Assembly: GCA_016710595.1 (NCBI GenBank)
Contig: JADJVM010000005.1
Span: 1 to 64,000 of the forward strand
Length of the DNA: 64,000 bases
Reading direction: 5' to 3'
Source: Niastella sp.
GTDB taxonomy: Bacteria > Bacteroidota > Bacteroidia > Chitinophagales > Chitinophagaceae
Below are positions 45,968 through 55,578 of the stretch, in pieces. A model generated the notes under the pieces. It was given only the letters and a program-made list of their open reading frames with translations. It did not search any database and was not told the origin of the DNA. Position 1 is the first letter of the stretch. Every line of letters starts with the position of its first letter. Made by a program: the position numbers and the translations under genes.

Positions 45968-46271
45968 TAACAATTCTAAATTGCATGGTTATAAAATTTA
46001 TAAACTGCATTCCATTTTTTCATTACCGGCAAATACTAGTATTGGCGGATACATGGTTAAGCTCCAATTTAATAACATGGCCAAAGGAAAATATTCGATA
46101 CAATTATTACAGGCAGATGGAAAATTTTTACAAGAAGAAATCTATGATCATACAGAACAATATCAATATTATATAATGTCATTGAACCATTCCATCCCAG
46201 CAGGATTTTATTTATTGCGCATAAATACCGGAAATACCGTCTTGCAAAAAATTCCAATAACGATTCAGTAA
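45957..46271 (+). CDS. Stand-alone T9SS-type C-terminal-domain-like protein
   Basis: The 104-residue protein has no signal peptide. Residues about 32-104 closely follow a type-A T9SS sorting domain: VKLQFNNMAKGKYSIQLLQADGKFL, then LNHSIPAGFYLLRINTGNTVLQKIPITIQ. Such domains normally sit at the end of large exported proteins and are removed at the cell surface, where cargo may be glycolipid-linked. Here the domain is alone and overlaps the glycosyltransferase gene by 11 bases. It could be a remnant of a fused gene, a frameshifted extension of the enzyme, or a decoy of the secretion signal. Confidence 0.55.
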   Translation: MPFNNNSKLHGYKIYKLHSIFSLPANTSIGGYMVKLQFNNMAKGKYSIQLLQADGKFLQEEIYDHTEQYQYYIMSLNHSIPAGFYLLRINTGNTVLQKIPITIQ

Positions 46272-46552
46272 ATCTTTTATAATAGGCTAAAAAAATTAAA
46301 CCCATTTATAAGATATTTGTAAGCATTAAAAACAGCTATCTTACTGGATACAAATCTTTAGCTTTTATAATTTATTATTATAGACAATAAAGGCCCTTGC
46401 TTAAACTGAGAATTTTGAATATCTGTTTTTTATCAAAAAATAATTTCAGTTCAGTATTTATCAAGTTGAAAAAATAAATTGAATGACCCATGCTGATGTT
46501 TAAAATATTTGATAAAAATATACGCATACCCCTTCCACCCCAAATCATTTAT

Positions 46553-47710
46553 TTAGCTGAACATTTCCCTCACTTTATCAAAAAAAGATTTATCAGATTT
46601 TTCAGGCTTCGGTTCAAAGTTTGCCGATTGTTGTAATTTTTCAAGGATTCCTTTTTCAGATTCACTTACTTGTTGTGGCGTCCAAATATTTACATGAATA
46701 AGCTGATCGCCTTTTTCGTAACCATGAACTTGTGGAAACCCTTTTCCTTTCAACCGGAATATTTTACCACTTTGGGTACCGGCCGGTATTTTTATTTTTG
46801 CCCTTCCATCAATTGTAGGAACATCTATTTGAGTACCAAATACAGCATCGGGGAAACTGATATGCAAATCGTAAGCAACATTCAATCCTTCTCTTTGTAA
46901 TTGCGGATGTGTTTCTTCTTCAATTACCACCAACAAATCTCCGGGTGCGCCTCCTCTTTCACCCATATTACCTTTACCGGTAATGCTCAGTTGCATACCT
47001 TCACTTACACCTGCAGGGATATCCATGCTTACTGTTTCTTCGCCATAAACCCTGCCTTCTCCCCGGCATGAAGTGCATTTATTGGTTATACTGGTACCTT
47101 CACCATTACAGGTAGGACAGGTAGTTACGGTTTGCATTTGCCCTAAAAATGTATTTTGTACCCGGCGTACCTGACCACTACCGCCACAAGTGCCGCAGGT
47201 TTGTACACTTTTTTTATCTTTTGCGCCACTGCCTGTACAGGTGCTGCACCTTACATATTTTTTTACTTTAATGGTTTTGCTCGCACCTTTAGCAATCTCT
47301 TCGTAATTCAATTTCATCTTTACCCGTAAGTTACTTCCACGGGTACCGGTACCACGGCTACTACTGCTTCTTCGGCCACTACCGCCAAAAAAACTTCCAA
47401 ATCCTTCTTCACCAAAAATATCTCCAAACTGGCTAAAGATATCATCCATATTCATACCACCGCCGCCATAGGAACGGCCACGGCCGCCCGCAAATGCATT
47501 GTGGCCAAAACGATCGTACTGTGATTTTTTATCGGCATCACTCAGCACTTCATAAGCTTCTGCAGCTTCTTTAAATTTCTCTTCGGCTGATTTATCCCCC
47601 GGGTTCCTATCGGGATGGTGCTGCATGGCAACTTTACGATAGCTTTTTTTTATTTCTTCTACCGTGGCCGTTTTGGTTACGCCCAACACCTCGTAATAAT
47701 CTCTTTTCAT
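46553..47710 (-). CDS. dnaJ: Chaperone DnaJ
   Basis: The 385-residue protein has an N-terminal J domain with HPD at residues 32-34. A Gly/Phe-rich and Ser/Arg-rich linker follows (YGGGGMNMDDIFSQFGDIFG). The zinc region has four CxxCxGxG motifs (CSTCTGSG, CGTCGGSG, CPTCNGEG, CTSCRGEG), then the C-terminal substrate-binding domains. It stimulates DnaK ATPase and delivers substrates. It lies 45 bases after grpE. Confidence 0.97.
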   Translation of the reverse strand: MKRDYYEVLGVTKTATVEEIKKSYRKVAMQHHPDRNPGDKSAEEKFKEAAEAYEVLSDADKKSQYDRFGHNAFAGGRGRSYGGGGMNMDDIFSQFGDIFGEEGFGSFFGGSGRRSSSSRGTGTRGSNLRVKMKLNYEEIAKGASKTIKVKKYVRCSTCTGSGAKDKKSVQTCGTCGGSGQVRRVQNTFLGQMQTVTTCPTCNGEGTSITNKCTSCRGEGRVYGEETVSMDIPAGVSEGMQLSITGKGNMGERGGAPGDLLVVIEEETHPQLQREGLNVAYDLHISFPDAVFGTQIDVPTIDGRAKIKIPAGTQSGKIFRLKGKGFPQVHGYEKGDQLIHVNIWTPQQVSESEKGILEKLQQSANFEPKPEKSDKSFFDKVREMFS

Positions 47711-47755
47711 ATATTTATAAAGGCCCTGCCTTTTAAGGGTTTTAAATTCCAGGTA

Positions 47756-48328
47756 TTACTTTCCTACTACTACTTTCGCAAAGCGAATTATTTTATCATT
47801 TAGGGTATAGCCTTTTTGTAATACATCTACTACCTTTCCATGCATTTGGGGGCCTGCATCCAATTCAGTAATAGCTTCATGTTTTTCTACATCAAAAGCT
47901 GTTTCTTTACTATTCATTGGAGCCAATCCCTGTTGCTGTAAAATATTCCTGAATTTTGCAAAAACCAATGCATTGCCAGATTTCACTTGTTCAATATCAT
48001 TTGTTTCCGTCATTTGTGTTTCTGCACGGTCCATATCATCCAGCACTTCTAATAGGTCAATGATAAGATTTTTATTGGCAGATTGTATTAATTCAATTTT
48101 TTCTTTAGCGGTACGGCGTTTATAATTATCAAACTCGGCAAACAAGCGTACATATTTATCTTTTTGCTCTTCCAGTTCCAAAGCCAGTTTAGTATTTTCT
48201 GATGTTTCCGGTTCATCTTCATTTTTCAAAGGGTTACTCAGGTGATTGTTGCCTGGAATATCAGAATCAGAATTTATATCTATTTCCCGGGAATGATTCT
48301 CTTCCTGCCTGTGTTTTTTTTCTTTCAT
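47756..48328 (-). CDS. grpE: Nucleotide exchange factor GrpE
   Basis: The 190-residue protein has a charged disordered N-terminus, a long coiled coil (KLALELEEQKDKYVRLFAEFDNYKRRTAKEKIE), and the conserved beta domain ending DKIIRFAKVVVGK. It exchanges nucleotide on DnaK. It is first in the grpE-dnaJ unit, behind a well-formed promoter. dnaK is elsewhere. Confidence 0.95.
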   Translation of the reverse strand: MKEKKHRQEENHSREIDINSDSDIPGNNHLSNPLKNEDEPETSENTKLALELEEQKDKYVRLFAEFDNYKRRTAKEKIELIQSANKNLIIDLLEVLDDMDRAETQMTETNDIEQVKSGNALVFAKFRNILQQQGLAPMNSKETAFDVEKHEAITELDAGPQMHGKVVDVLQKGYTLNDKIIRFAKVVVGK

Positions 48329-48393
48329 ATTAATAATTTTTAAGCAACTGTTTCCTTACTTTCTTTACAATTTTACTTTTTGTAAAAGGCTGC

Positions 48394-48422
48394 AAAGGTA
48401 CAGTAGTCAAACATTTTGCCAA
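48394..48422 (-). promoter_or_regulatory. Promoter of grpE-dnaJ
   Basis: The minus strand reads TTG, an 18-base spacer and TACCTTTG, close to the -33/-7 consensus, about 65 bases before the grpE ATG. No heat-shock inverted repeat was seen. Confidence 0.5.
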
Positions 48423-48526
48423 GCGAAAAATACAGCCAAAATGACACTAAAACAATGTATTAATGAGGAATAGGCATAAAAATAGCCTGCATTTTGAGCA
48501 AGCTTATGTATTTGAGTGTTCCTTTA

Positions 48527-48865
48527 TTATTTAATTACCTGGAACTTACCGGATTCTACGATGTTCCCGTTTTTATCCCGCAGTTGGTAAACATAAACAC
48601 CCCTGTAGAAATTGTCAAGATTGAGATTATACCGTGGAGCGATATTTTTTACTTCCCATACTTTTTTACCAATGAAATTATATATCTCAAGAGTAAAAGA
48701 CTTATCATACCCCCGCTGAAAATCAAAATTGATATTTGAGGAAGCTGGGTTGGGATAGGAATTAATAAGTTTTTGGGTTGCCAGGGGGTTTCCTAACCGG
48801 TTTTGTGCCTGGCTGGCAAAACTTACTCCTATCAATAAAACAAGTATGTAAAAAATTCTTTTCAA
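48527..48865 (-). CDS. Short T9SS type-A sorting-domain protein
   Basis: The 112-residue protein has a signal peptide (FYILVLLIGVSFASQAQ) followed almost directly by a T9SS C-terminal domain: NSYPNPASSNINFDF, LEIYNFIGKKVWEV, and NFYRGVYVYQLRDKNGNIVESGKFQVIK. There is almost no cargo between signal and sorting domain. It would pass through Sec and then T9SS. The gene stands alone. Confidence 0.75.
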   Translation of the reverse strand: MKRIFYILVLLIGVSFASQAQNRLGNPLATQKLINSYPNPASSNINFDFQRGYDKSFTLEIYNFIGKKVWEVKNIAPRYNLNLDNFYRGVYVYQLRDKNGNIVESGKFQVIK

Positions 48866-48978
48866 TAAAGTAAAATTAATGCTTTTTCTTAAAAATACAT
48901 ATAATCACTGTAAAATATAACAATTTACTGATAATAGAACTCACTATTGCAAAATATATTGTACCCGTATCAAAAATA

Positions 48979-49455
48979 TTAGCTTAATGCTGCTATTTTT
49001 TTATCAATAGCCTCAAAATCAGGAAGATCCCCTGCATTTTCTAAAACCTCTGCATATTGAACTACCCCTTTCTTATCTATTAAAAACGCCGATCTTTTAC
49101 TTACCCCTTGCATATCCATAGCTGTAAAGCTTCCATAAATACAACCATACGCATTAGAAGCATATTTATTAAAATCGCTCAATAATGGAAATTGATAATG
49201 CTGTTCTTCTTTATATTTCTGAAGGCTGTAAACCGAATCTACAGAAATGCCAATAACTTGTAATTGATCGGTACTATAGCGGTTGTAATTATCCCTTATG
49301 CTACACAATTCTTTTGTACAAACACCCGTAAAAGCCAAGGGGAAAAACAGGATCAAAATATTTTTATTGCCTTCAAAACTACTCAGGGTAACTGCTTGTT
49401 TCTCGGTGTCGTAAAGTGTAAAATCCGGTGCTTTTTGTCCTAATGTTGTATGCAT
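48979..49455 (-). CDS. Peroxiredoxin (AhpC/TSA family, PrxQ-like cysteine pattern)
   Basis: The 158-residue thioredoxin-fold protein has LGQKAPDFTLYDTEKQAVTL and the active site FFPLAFTGVCTKELC, with peroxidatic Cys46 and a second Cys51 five residues later, as in PrxQ/BCP types. It reduces peroxides using thiol donors. It lies alone on the minus strand. Confidence 0.88.
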   Translation of the reverse strand: MHTTLGQKAPDFTLYDTEKQAVTLSSFEGNKNILILFFPLAFTGVCTKELCSIRDNYNRYSTDQLQVIGISVDSVYSLQKYKEEQHYQFPLLSDFNKYASNAYGCIYGSFTAMDMQGVSKRSAFLIDKKGVVQYAEVLENAGDLPDFEAIDKKIAALS

Positions 49456-49522
49456 AAAATTTATTTTTAATTGCTTAAAGAGTACAAAGATAACCCATTA
49501 CTGCAATAGCTATAAAACAGAA

Positions 49523-49542
49523 GGCCCTGCTTTCGCAGAGCC
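49523..49542 (-). terminator. Possible terminator downstream of the lipoprotein at 49815
   Basis: GGCTCTGC, loop GAAA and GCAGGGCC form a stable hairpin followed on the minus strand by TTCTGTTTT. It is 270 bases from the gene end. The rest of the 49456-49814 interval shows no gene. Confidence 0.4.
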
Positions 49543-49814
49543 CCTGTTATCCAAACAATCCATAAAAACAAATCTTTGGCATATCATGTGTGTGACAGCC
49601 GGATTGCTGAAAATTTTATAATAAATAAATGTGGGGATGAGGGACTATAATACGATTCAAGATAAAAGCATGTTGTACAGCTTTCGTTACCATGCAATGA
49701 ATTTTAGGTGTTCAAAAAAAATAAGATTGTAACTATAGGTTGCAGGTATTAAACGAAGAAAAACTTAAATTATTTTAAAGGGAAGCTGTATTGTTATCCA
49801 CACTATGGTGAAAA

Positions 49815-50303
49815 CTAAAGCCGTCGCATGTAAACTTTTGTAAGTGCCAAACTACCCCAGGGAGATATCTTCATAACGGGTATATTTTTTTCAATAAACC
49901 GCCAGTCCCGGTTAAAAAATACATACCGGTTTAAAATACCAGGCTGGTTTAATTGAATATTTAATTTCCCATAATCTTCAGATGTATGCCAGGTGCCCGT
50001 ATAGATGCTATCTGCATTAAAACCCTTCATGGGGCCATCTTCCAGCGTATTTTTAAATAAGATAAAAGTATCTTTTGCAAAGCGTGCCGTAATATCTATA
50101 CCGTTTTCATATGCAGAATCCACAACAAAATTCCGGTTTAGGATGTTGGCTTCAAAATATTGAGCAGCCAGTGTAAGTTGCTCGCCGGTAATGGGGTCTT
50201 TCTTTTTACAGCTTCCCAGGTATAATATGGTAAGGGCAAAAATAATAGCAATGAGCAAACGCCATTTAAAAACTGTTTTTATAAACCGGCTGTTGTGAGG
50301 CAT
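49815..50303 (-). CDS. Predicted lipoprotein, unknown function
   Basis: From the ATG at 50303 the protein has about 162 residues. A basic start and hydrophobic core (LLIAIIFALTILYLGSC) give a lipidated Cys near 32, then KKKDPITGEQLTLAAQYFEANI. The body is beta-rich and resembles small Bacteroidota lipocalin-like lipoproteins (TGTWHTSEDYGKLNIQL), but no family can be named. An ATG at 50330 is an alternative start. Longer starts would precede the signal peptide with Cys/Lys-rich sequence and are unlikely. Confidence 0.6.
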   Translation of the reverse strand: MPHNSRFIKTVFKWRLLIAIIFALTILYLGSCKKKDPITGEQLTLAAQYFEANILNRNFVVDSAYENGIDITARFAKDTFILFKNTLEDGPMKGFNADSIYTGTWHTSEDYGKLNIQLNQPGILNRYVFFNRDWRFIEKNIPVMKISPWGSLALTKVYMRRL

Positions 50304-50497
50304 GTATTCATTTTGATTTTCTGGAAACATAAAACTACAATTTCTGTTGCATTTTTTAATTCTTTTATAACGGCATCTATCATTTATTGTTGTATTTCTT
50401 TTGCATGAAAACGTATAATAATATACCTTAATGTACATTCAGTTATTAGCTGTATGAATGAGCTTGATTAACTTAGCAAGATCAAAAAAAGACAATC

Positions 50498-51592
50498 ATG
50501 TACATTAAAGACATTATACAGGTTTTAGAAAATTTGGCTCCTCCTTGTTTGCAGGAAGAATATGATAATGCAGGCCTTCTCATAGGCCAGGCATCCTGGC
50601 CCTGCACCGGTATCATGGTAAGTTTAGATGTTACTGAAGCTACTCTAAAAGATGCCATAAAAAAAGGTTGTAACCTGGTAGTTGCCCATCATCCTATTTT
50701 ATTTAGGGGCATCAAAAAATTAACGGGCAAAAATTATGTGGAGCAAACGATCATTAAAGCCATAAAAAACGATATTGCCATTTATGCCATTCATACCAAT
50801 TTAGACAATGTCCTTCATGGTGTGAACCATGCCATTGCTGAAAAATTGAAATTGAAAAGTTGTAAAATATTACAACCTAAAATAGGGCAATTACAAAAAT
50901 TGGCGGTTTTTGTACCCCAGGACCATATTGATAAAGTTTCCAATGCGCTTTTTGAAGCAGGCGCCGGTAGCATTGGCCAATATTCAGAATGCAGTTTTAA
51001 TACCGCAGGAACCGGCAGTTTTAGAGCAAATGAAGGAACCAATCCTTTTGCAGGCAATATAGGAGAAAGGCATTTTGAGGCAGAAAGCAGGTTAGAAGTG
51101 ATTTTTCCGCATTGGAAATCCGGGCCTATTTTAAAAGCAATGAAGGATTCACATCCTTATGAAGAAGTAGCTTATGACCTGTACCCTTTAGCCAATAGTT
51201 TTAATGAAGTAGGTAGCGGGATGATTGGGATTTTAAATAAACCATTGGAAACCAGCGCATTTTTAATCCAATTAAAACATACATTCAAGATTCCTACTGT
51301 CCGGCATACCCGAATTTTGAAAAAAAAGGTACAAAAAATTGCACTTTGCGGTGGAGCCGGTAGTTTTTTAACGGCCACTGCCATTGCTGCCGGAGCAGAT
51401 GTATATATTACTGCAGATGTGAAATATCACGAATTTTTTGATGCAAACGATAAATTGGTATTGGCAGATATCGGGCATTATGAAAGTGAGCAGTTTACCA
51501 TAGAACTCCTTTTTGATATTTTGAAGCAAAATTTCCCTAACTTTGCCGTCCTAAAAACGGCAGTTAACAGCAATCCTGTAAAGTATTTATAA
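50498..51592 (+). CDS. Nif3-like dinuclear metal-centre protein
   Basis: The 364-residue protein has the metal-binding motifs of the Nif3/YqfO family: VAHHPILFRG near 65, IHTNLDNV near 100, and GHYESEQF near the C-terminus. A PII-like insert (about 125-235) is typical of the longer forms (YEEVAYDLYPL). The family forms hexamers with two metals per subunit; the substrate is uncertain. It is followed 86 bases later by the zinc-ribbon gene, an association seen in many Bacteroidota. Confidence 0.9.
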   Translation: MYIKDIIQVLENLAPPCLQEEYDNAGLLIGQASWPCTGIMVSLDVTEATLKDAIKKGCNLVVAHHPILFRGIKKLTGKNYVEQTIIKAIKNDIAIYAIHTNLDNVLHGVNHAIAEKLKLKSCKILQPKIGQLQKLAVFVPQDHIDKVSNALFEAGAGSIGQYSECSFNTAGTGSFRANEGTNPFAGNIGERHFEAESRLEVIFPHWKSGPILKAMKDSHPYEEVAYDLYPLANSFNEVGSGMIGILNKPLETSAFLIQLKHTFKIPTVRHTRILKKKVQKIALCGGAGSFLTATAIAAGADVYITADVKYHEFFDANDKLVLADIGHYESEQFTIELLFDILKQNFPNFAVLKTAVNSNPVKYL

Positions 51593-51678
51593 GCATACGA
51601 AGCAAAAAATCAAAACGGGAAATGTTGGGAAAAAGAAGCATAAAAAACTCCTGCCGTTCATAATAAATAAAAATTCTT

Positions 51679-52434
51679 ATGTCAAAAGTTGCAGATTTTT
51701 CAGTAGAAGAAAAATTGAGTTCTTTGGTTCGCTTGCAAAAAATAAACAGCAAGTTAGATGAAATACAAATCTTAAAAGGTGAACTTCCTATGGAAGTAAA
51801 AGACCTTGAAGATGAAATTGAAGGCCTCCATGCCCGCCAAACCCGTATAGAAGAGGAGATCAATGGCATCACTGAATTTATTGAACAAAAGAAAGAAGCC
51901 ATTAAAGAAGCACAAGCCCTTATTAAAAAATATGAGAAGCAAAGTGATAATGTAAAAAATAACCGGGAGTTTGAAGCCATCAACAAAGAGATGGAAATGC
52001 AGCAACTGGAAGAGAAGTTGAACGAGAAGCACATTAAAGATGCTACTGAAGAAATTGGCGAAAAAGCAAAAATGCTTGAAATTGCAAAAAAAGCAGTGGG
52101 CGCCAAAGAAACCAACCTGGCCGGCAAAAAAAGTGAATTAGAAAAGATAATTGCCGAAACAGAAAAAGAAGAAAAGCATTTTAACAAACATATTAATGAA
52201 GCCCGTGAGGAAGTAGATGAGCGTTTACTGGTAAGTTATGACCGTATTCGTCAAAACTACCGGAATGGCCTGGCGGTAGTACCGGTTGAAAGAGATAGCT
52301 GCGGCGGATGTTATCATGCTATACCACCACAAAAGCAAAGTGAAATAAAGTTGCGCAAAAAAGTGATGGTATGCGAAAACTGCGGCCGCATTTTAGTAGA
52401 TAAGGATTTAAATGATTCTATTGTAGTAAAATAA
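51679..52434 (+). CDS. Coiled-coil zinc-ribbon protein (C4-type, zf-RING_7)
   Basis: The 251-residue protein is a long antiparallel coiled coil (about 15-190, Glu/Lys-rich) followed by a C4 zinc ribbon: DSCGGCYHAIPPQ ... MVCENCGRILVD. Proteins of this architecture are reported to act on nucleic acids or translation. The paired position with the Nif3-like gene supports a shared function. A clean terminator follows. Confidence 0.88.
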   Translation: MSKVADFSVEEKLSSLVRLQKINSKLDEIQILKGELPMEVKDLEDEIEGLHARQTRIEEEINGITEFIEQKKEAIKEAQALIKKYEKQSDNVKNNREFEAINKEMEMQQLEEKLNEKHIKDATEEIGEKAKMLEIAKKAVGAKETNLAGKKSELEKIIAETEKEEKHFNKHINEAREEVDERLLVSYDRIRQNYRNGLAVVPVERDSCGGCYHAIPPQKQSEIKLRKKVMVCENCGRILVDKDLNDSIVVK

Positions 52435-52460
52435 ATCTTACTTACTTTTATATTTAGAGA

Positions 52461-52484
52461 CCCGCCAACAGGCGGGTTTTTCTT
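52461..52484 (+). terminator. Terminator of the Nif3/zinc-ribbon unit
   Basis: CCCGCC, loop AACA and GGCGGG are followed by TTTTTC and a T-rich tail. Confidence 0.85.
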
Positions 52485-52525
52485 TTTAATGCTGTATTGA
52501 TTTTATATTTTTAATTTATACTTAG

Positions 52526-52533
52526 TAACTTTG
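52526..52533 (+). promoter_or_regulatory. Possible -7 element of the YebC-like gene
   Basis: TAACTTTG is a full TAnnTTTG match 33 bases before the ATG. The nearest TTG is 26 bases upstream, longer than the usual spacing. Confidence 0.45.
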
Positions 52534-52565
52534 CCACCCGGAAATTCTAATACACAATTTTATTT

Positions 52566-53279
52566 ATGGGAAGGATATTTGAAGTAAGAAAAAGTACCAT
52601 GTTTGCCCGTTGGGACAGAATGGCTAAGCAGTTTACCCGTATTGGGAAAGAAATCGCAATTGCTGTAAAAGCTGCTGGCCCTGATCCTGATAACAATCCT
52701 GCTTTACGCCGATGTATCCTGAATGCCAAAAGTGTAAACATGCCCAAAGACCGGGTGGAAGCCGCTATCAAACGGGCCATGGGCAAGGATATCAGCAATT
52801 ACGAAGAACATACTTATGAAGGCTATGCCCCCCATGGGGTAGCCGTATTGGTAGAAACGGCAACAGATAATACCACTCGTACCGTAGCCAATGTACGGAT
52901 GTATTTTACCCGCAGTGGTGGCTCACTGGGTACCAGTGGCAGTGTAGCTTTTGGATTTACCCGGATGGGTGAGTTTAAAATAAAAAGTACCCCCACCCTT
53001 AATTTAGAAGACCTGGAACTGGAATTGATTGATTATGGGTTAGAAGAAATTGGCGAAGATGAAGAAGGAAATATCATCATTCGTACTTCTTTTAATGAAT
53101 TTGGCCACATGAGTAAAGCGCTTGAAGAAAAAGGTATCGCCATAGAAAGTGCTGAACTCACCCGCATACCCGGTAATACGGTAGAGCTTCCTGAAGAACA
53201 GGCACAGGAAGTATTAAAATTGGTTGATAACTTAGAACAGGATGAAGATGTACAAAAGGTATATCATAACCTGAAATAA
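52566..53279 (+). CDS. YebC/PmpR family protein
   Basis: The 237-residue protein has the family N-terminus (RKSTMFARWDRMAKQFTRIGKEI, DPDNNPALRRCILNAKSVNMP), the EGYAPHGVAVLVE block, and the C-terminal half with EELGxxxGSVAFGF-like features (SGSVAFGFTRMGEF). The family was long annotated as a transcriptional regulator and is now also linked to ribosome rescue at difficult sequences. It is monocistronic. Confidence 0.92.
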   Translation: MGRIFEVRKSTMFARWDRMAKQFTRIGKEIAIAVKAAGPDPDNNPALRRCILNAKSVNMPKDRVEAAIKRAMGKDISNYEEHTYEGYAPHGVAVLVETATDNTTRTVANVRMYFTRSGGSLGTSGSVAFGFTRMGEFKIKSTPTLNLEDLELELIDYGLEEIGEDEEGNIIIRTSFNEFGHMSKALEEKGIAIESAELTRIPGNTVELPEEQAQEVLKLVDNLEQDEDVQKVYHNLK

Positions 53280-53734
53280 ATACCATTTCGGTAACAGCTT
53301 TCGAACATATTTTTACCACAGGTATAAAATTATATTTTGTAAATGCCTGTACGTTTAATCATCTGCATTAAATTAAAATGCAGCACTGGCAATACAAGTC
53401 TGTAACTGCCTTGAATTTTTCCCTTTTCCAAAAACATCTTGCGTCACCTTAAAGCAACAGTTTATAATTTATAAAATTGTAATAGGAACCAGGTAAAATT
53501 TACAATAGTAAAAGCATCATAAATTCTTCTTATTAAATATTGTATCCGAGAAAACTTTCTATACAGGTACTTATGATATAAATCATATTAAAAAGTGACC
53601 ATGCTCACTATAATAATCCATAGTATTATATAGATTGTGTATAGCGCTCCTGCAGATCACATCTTCATTAAAAACAGTGAAAATACAGGATTTAAAAAAA
53701 AATAAATGGCTCTTTATTCATTCAATTACAAACC
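53280..53734. other. Intergenic region before the UspA cluster
   Basis: About 455 AT-rich bases with no credible gene. A short dyad GTGA-N6-TCAC at about 53597-53610 could be an operator. No clear -33/-7 pair was identified. Confidence 0.4.
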
Positions 53735-54658
53735 ATGAAAGAGATAACAAAAAAAATAATTAAGAAAGAGTTTAATTATAACCAGGAGAAAAAATCGCTT
53801 ACTACCAGGAATACGAGGTCTAAAAAGATTTTGGCAGTATTTGATGGATATAAATTTTCGCAAAGCACATTAGATTATGCAATACAGTTAACAAAAGAAG
53901 CAGATGCATTTTTGGTGGGCGTTTTTCTGGATGAATCATTTTACCGTTCTTATAATACATTACAGATATTAAAGACCCATAAGGATGCTGAACAAATATT
54001 GCTTAAACTAGATGCAAAAGACCAGGAAAAAAGAGATGCAGCCGTTACTAAATTTCAAAAAGCATGTGGTCAGGCAGGTGTTGCTTATACATTTCACCGC
54101 AACAAGGATATTGCCATCCATGAATTAAAACAAGAAAGTATTTATGCCGATCTCATAATTATAAACGATAGTGAAACCTTCAGCCGGATTGCAGAAGATT
54201 CGCCTACCCGTTTTATAAAAGAATTGCTGGCCGATGTGCAGTGCCCGGTATTGGTAGTGCCCAATAAATTTATTCCCATTGATAAAATTATTTTATTGTA
54301 CGATGGGGCTCCCTCTTCTGTATTTGCCATTAAGATGTTCAGTTATGTATTAAATGGCATGGGCGATTTGCCGGTTGAAGTGTTTACTGTGAAAGACAAA
54401 AAGGGAACATCACATGTATCTGATAATAAATTAATGAAAGAATTTATTAAAAGACATTTTCCAAAAGTAAAATTCGTAGTAGCAAAGGGTAACCCCGAAG
54501 AAGAAATAGTAAGTTATTTACGGAATCACAAAGAAAATGAACTGGTGGTATTAGGCGCTTACAGGAGAACTGAAATTTCAAGGTGGTTTAAAGCCAGCAT
54601 GGCAGACATTTTGATCAAGGAATTAGACACGGCATTATTTATCGCACACAATAAATAA
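53735..54658 (+). CDS. Universal stress protein, two UspA domains
   Basis: The 307-residue protein has two UspA-like halves (about 28-175 and 185-307). The first keeps KILAVFDGYKFSQSTLDYAIQL and ends QCPVLVVPNKF. The second starts IDKIILLYDGAPSSVFAIKMF and ends DTALFIAHN, with LVVLGAYRRTEISRWF before it. The N-terminus is very Lys-rich. ATP-binding motifs are degenerate. It is first in a run of three such genes (35- and 32-base gaps). Confidence 0.8.
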   Translation: MKEITKKIIKKEFNYNQEKKSLTTRNTRSKKILAVFDGYKFSQSTLDYAIQLTKEADAFLVGVFLDESFYRSYNTLQILKTHKDAEQILLKLDAKDQEKRDAAVTKFQKACGQAGVAYTFHRNKDIAIHELKQESIYADLIIINDSETFSRIAEDSPTRFIKELLADVQCPVLVVPNKFIPIDKIILLYDGAPSSVFAIKMFSYVLNGMGDLPVEVFTVKDKKGTSHVSDNKLMKEFIKRHFPKVKFVVAKGNPEEEIVSYLRNHKENELVVLGAYRRTEISRWFKASMADILIKELDTALFIAHNK

Positions 54659-54692
54659 AAATTAAACTTTTAAAACTTAATACATTTAAATT

Positions 54693-55547
54693 ATGAAACA
54701 CATATTAGTCCCAACAGATTTTTCAGCTTGTGCTGACAATGCATTGGAATTTGCAAAACAAAGTGCAAAGATATTGCCGGCAAAAATCTCCTTACTGCAT
54801 TCTTTTGAAATAGTTGATAATATTTATACTGATTATATGGGTGTAAATAAGGAATTTAACCGTGCCGTTTTAGATGAAGCAGAAATAAAACTTGGCAAAC
54901 TCAAACAAGAAGCCGCTGAAAAAGAAGGGCTGGAAATTGAAACTATGATTTCAAAAGATGCATTGCTGGATGCCATTAAGAAATCGGCAGAGACAATAAA
55001 GGCAGATCTTATCATAATGGGTACACAGGGTGCTAAGGGAATTATTGAAAAATTATGGGGAAGCAGAACAGCTACAGCTATCCAGAAATCAGGTTTACCT
55101 ATCATGGCGATTCCACAAAACTATAAATGGAAAAAGCCACAGAAGATATTATTTGCAAGCAACCAATTTGAAAAGAATAAAAAGATCCTCAATTATATTT
55201 TTGAACTGGCTGGTTTATATATGGCGAATATACAGGTAGCAGTATTTACAGATGAGCATAAAGACAATGTAGCAACCTTACTTGACAATAAAAGAAAACT
55301 GGGGGAATATGCAGACTTCCTTACAGAAACTTTTCATGAAAAAACACTTACCTCGATGCACTTATATGGCGATAATTTTGAAGATACCTTACAAGACTAT
55401 ATAAAAGAAAATGAAATTGATATGGTGGTTATGATCACTTATCAGCATACCTATTGGAACCGGTTGTTTAACCCAAGTGCAACAAAAAAAATGAGTTACC
55501 ATACTCATATCCCGTTATTGGCCATGCCTATAGAATATGGAGATTAA
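54693..55547 (+). CDS. Universal stress protein, two UspA domains
   Basis: The 284-residue protein has a first domain MKHILVPTDFSACADNALEFA ... LIIMGTQGAKGIIEKLWGS ... LPIMAIP, with the GxxG-(9)-G-type nucleotide loop. The second domain (about 150-284) ends IPLLAMPIEYGD. It resembles the next gene product closely in layout. UspA proteins help cells survive starvation, oxidative or other stress. Confidence 0.88.
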   Translation: MKHILVPTDFSACADNALEFAKQSAKILPAKISLLHSFEIVDNIYTDYMGVNKEFNRAVLDEAEIKLGKLKQEAAEKEGLEIETMISKDALLDAIKKSAETIKADLIIMGTQGAKGIIEKLWGSRTATAIQKSGLPIMAIPQNYKWKKPQKILFASNQFEKNKKILNYIFELAGLYMANIQVAVFTDEHKDNVATLLDNKRKLGEYADFLTETFHEKTLTSMHLYGDNFEDTLQDYIKENEIDMVVMITYQHTYWNRLFNPSATKKMSYHTHIPLLAMPIEYGD

Positions 55548-55578
55548 TTTTCTGTAAAAAAAAGTAAAGCAATATAAT

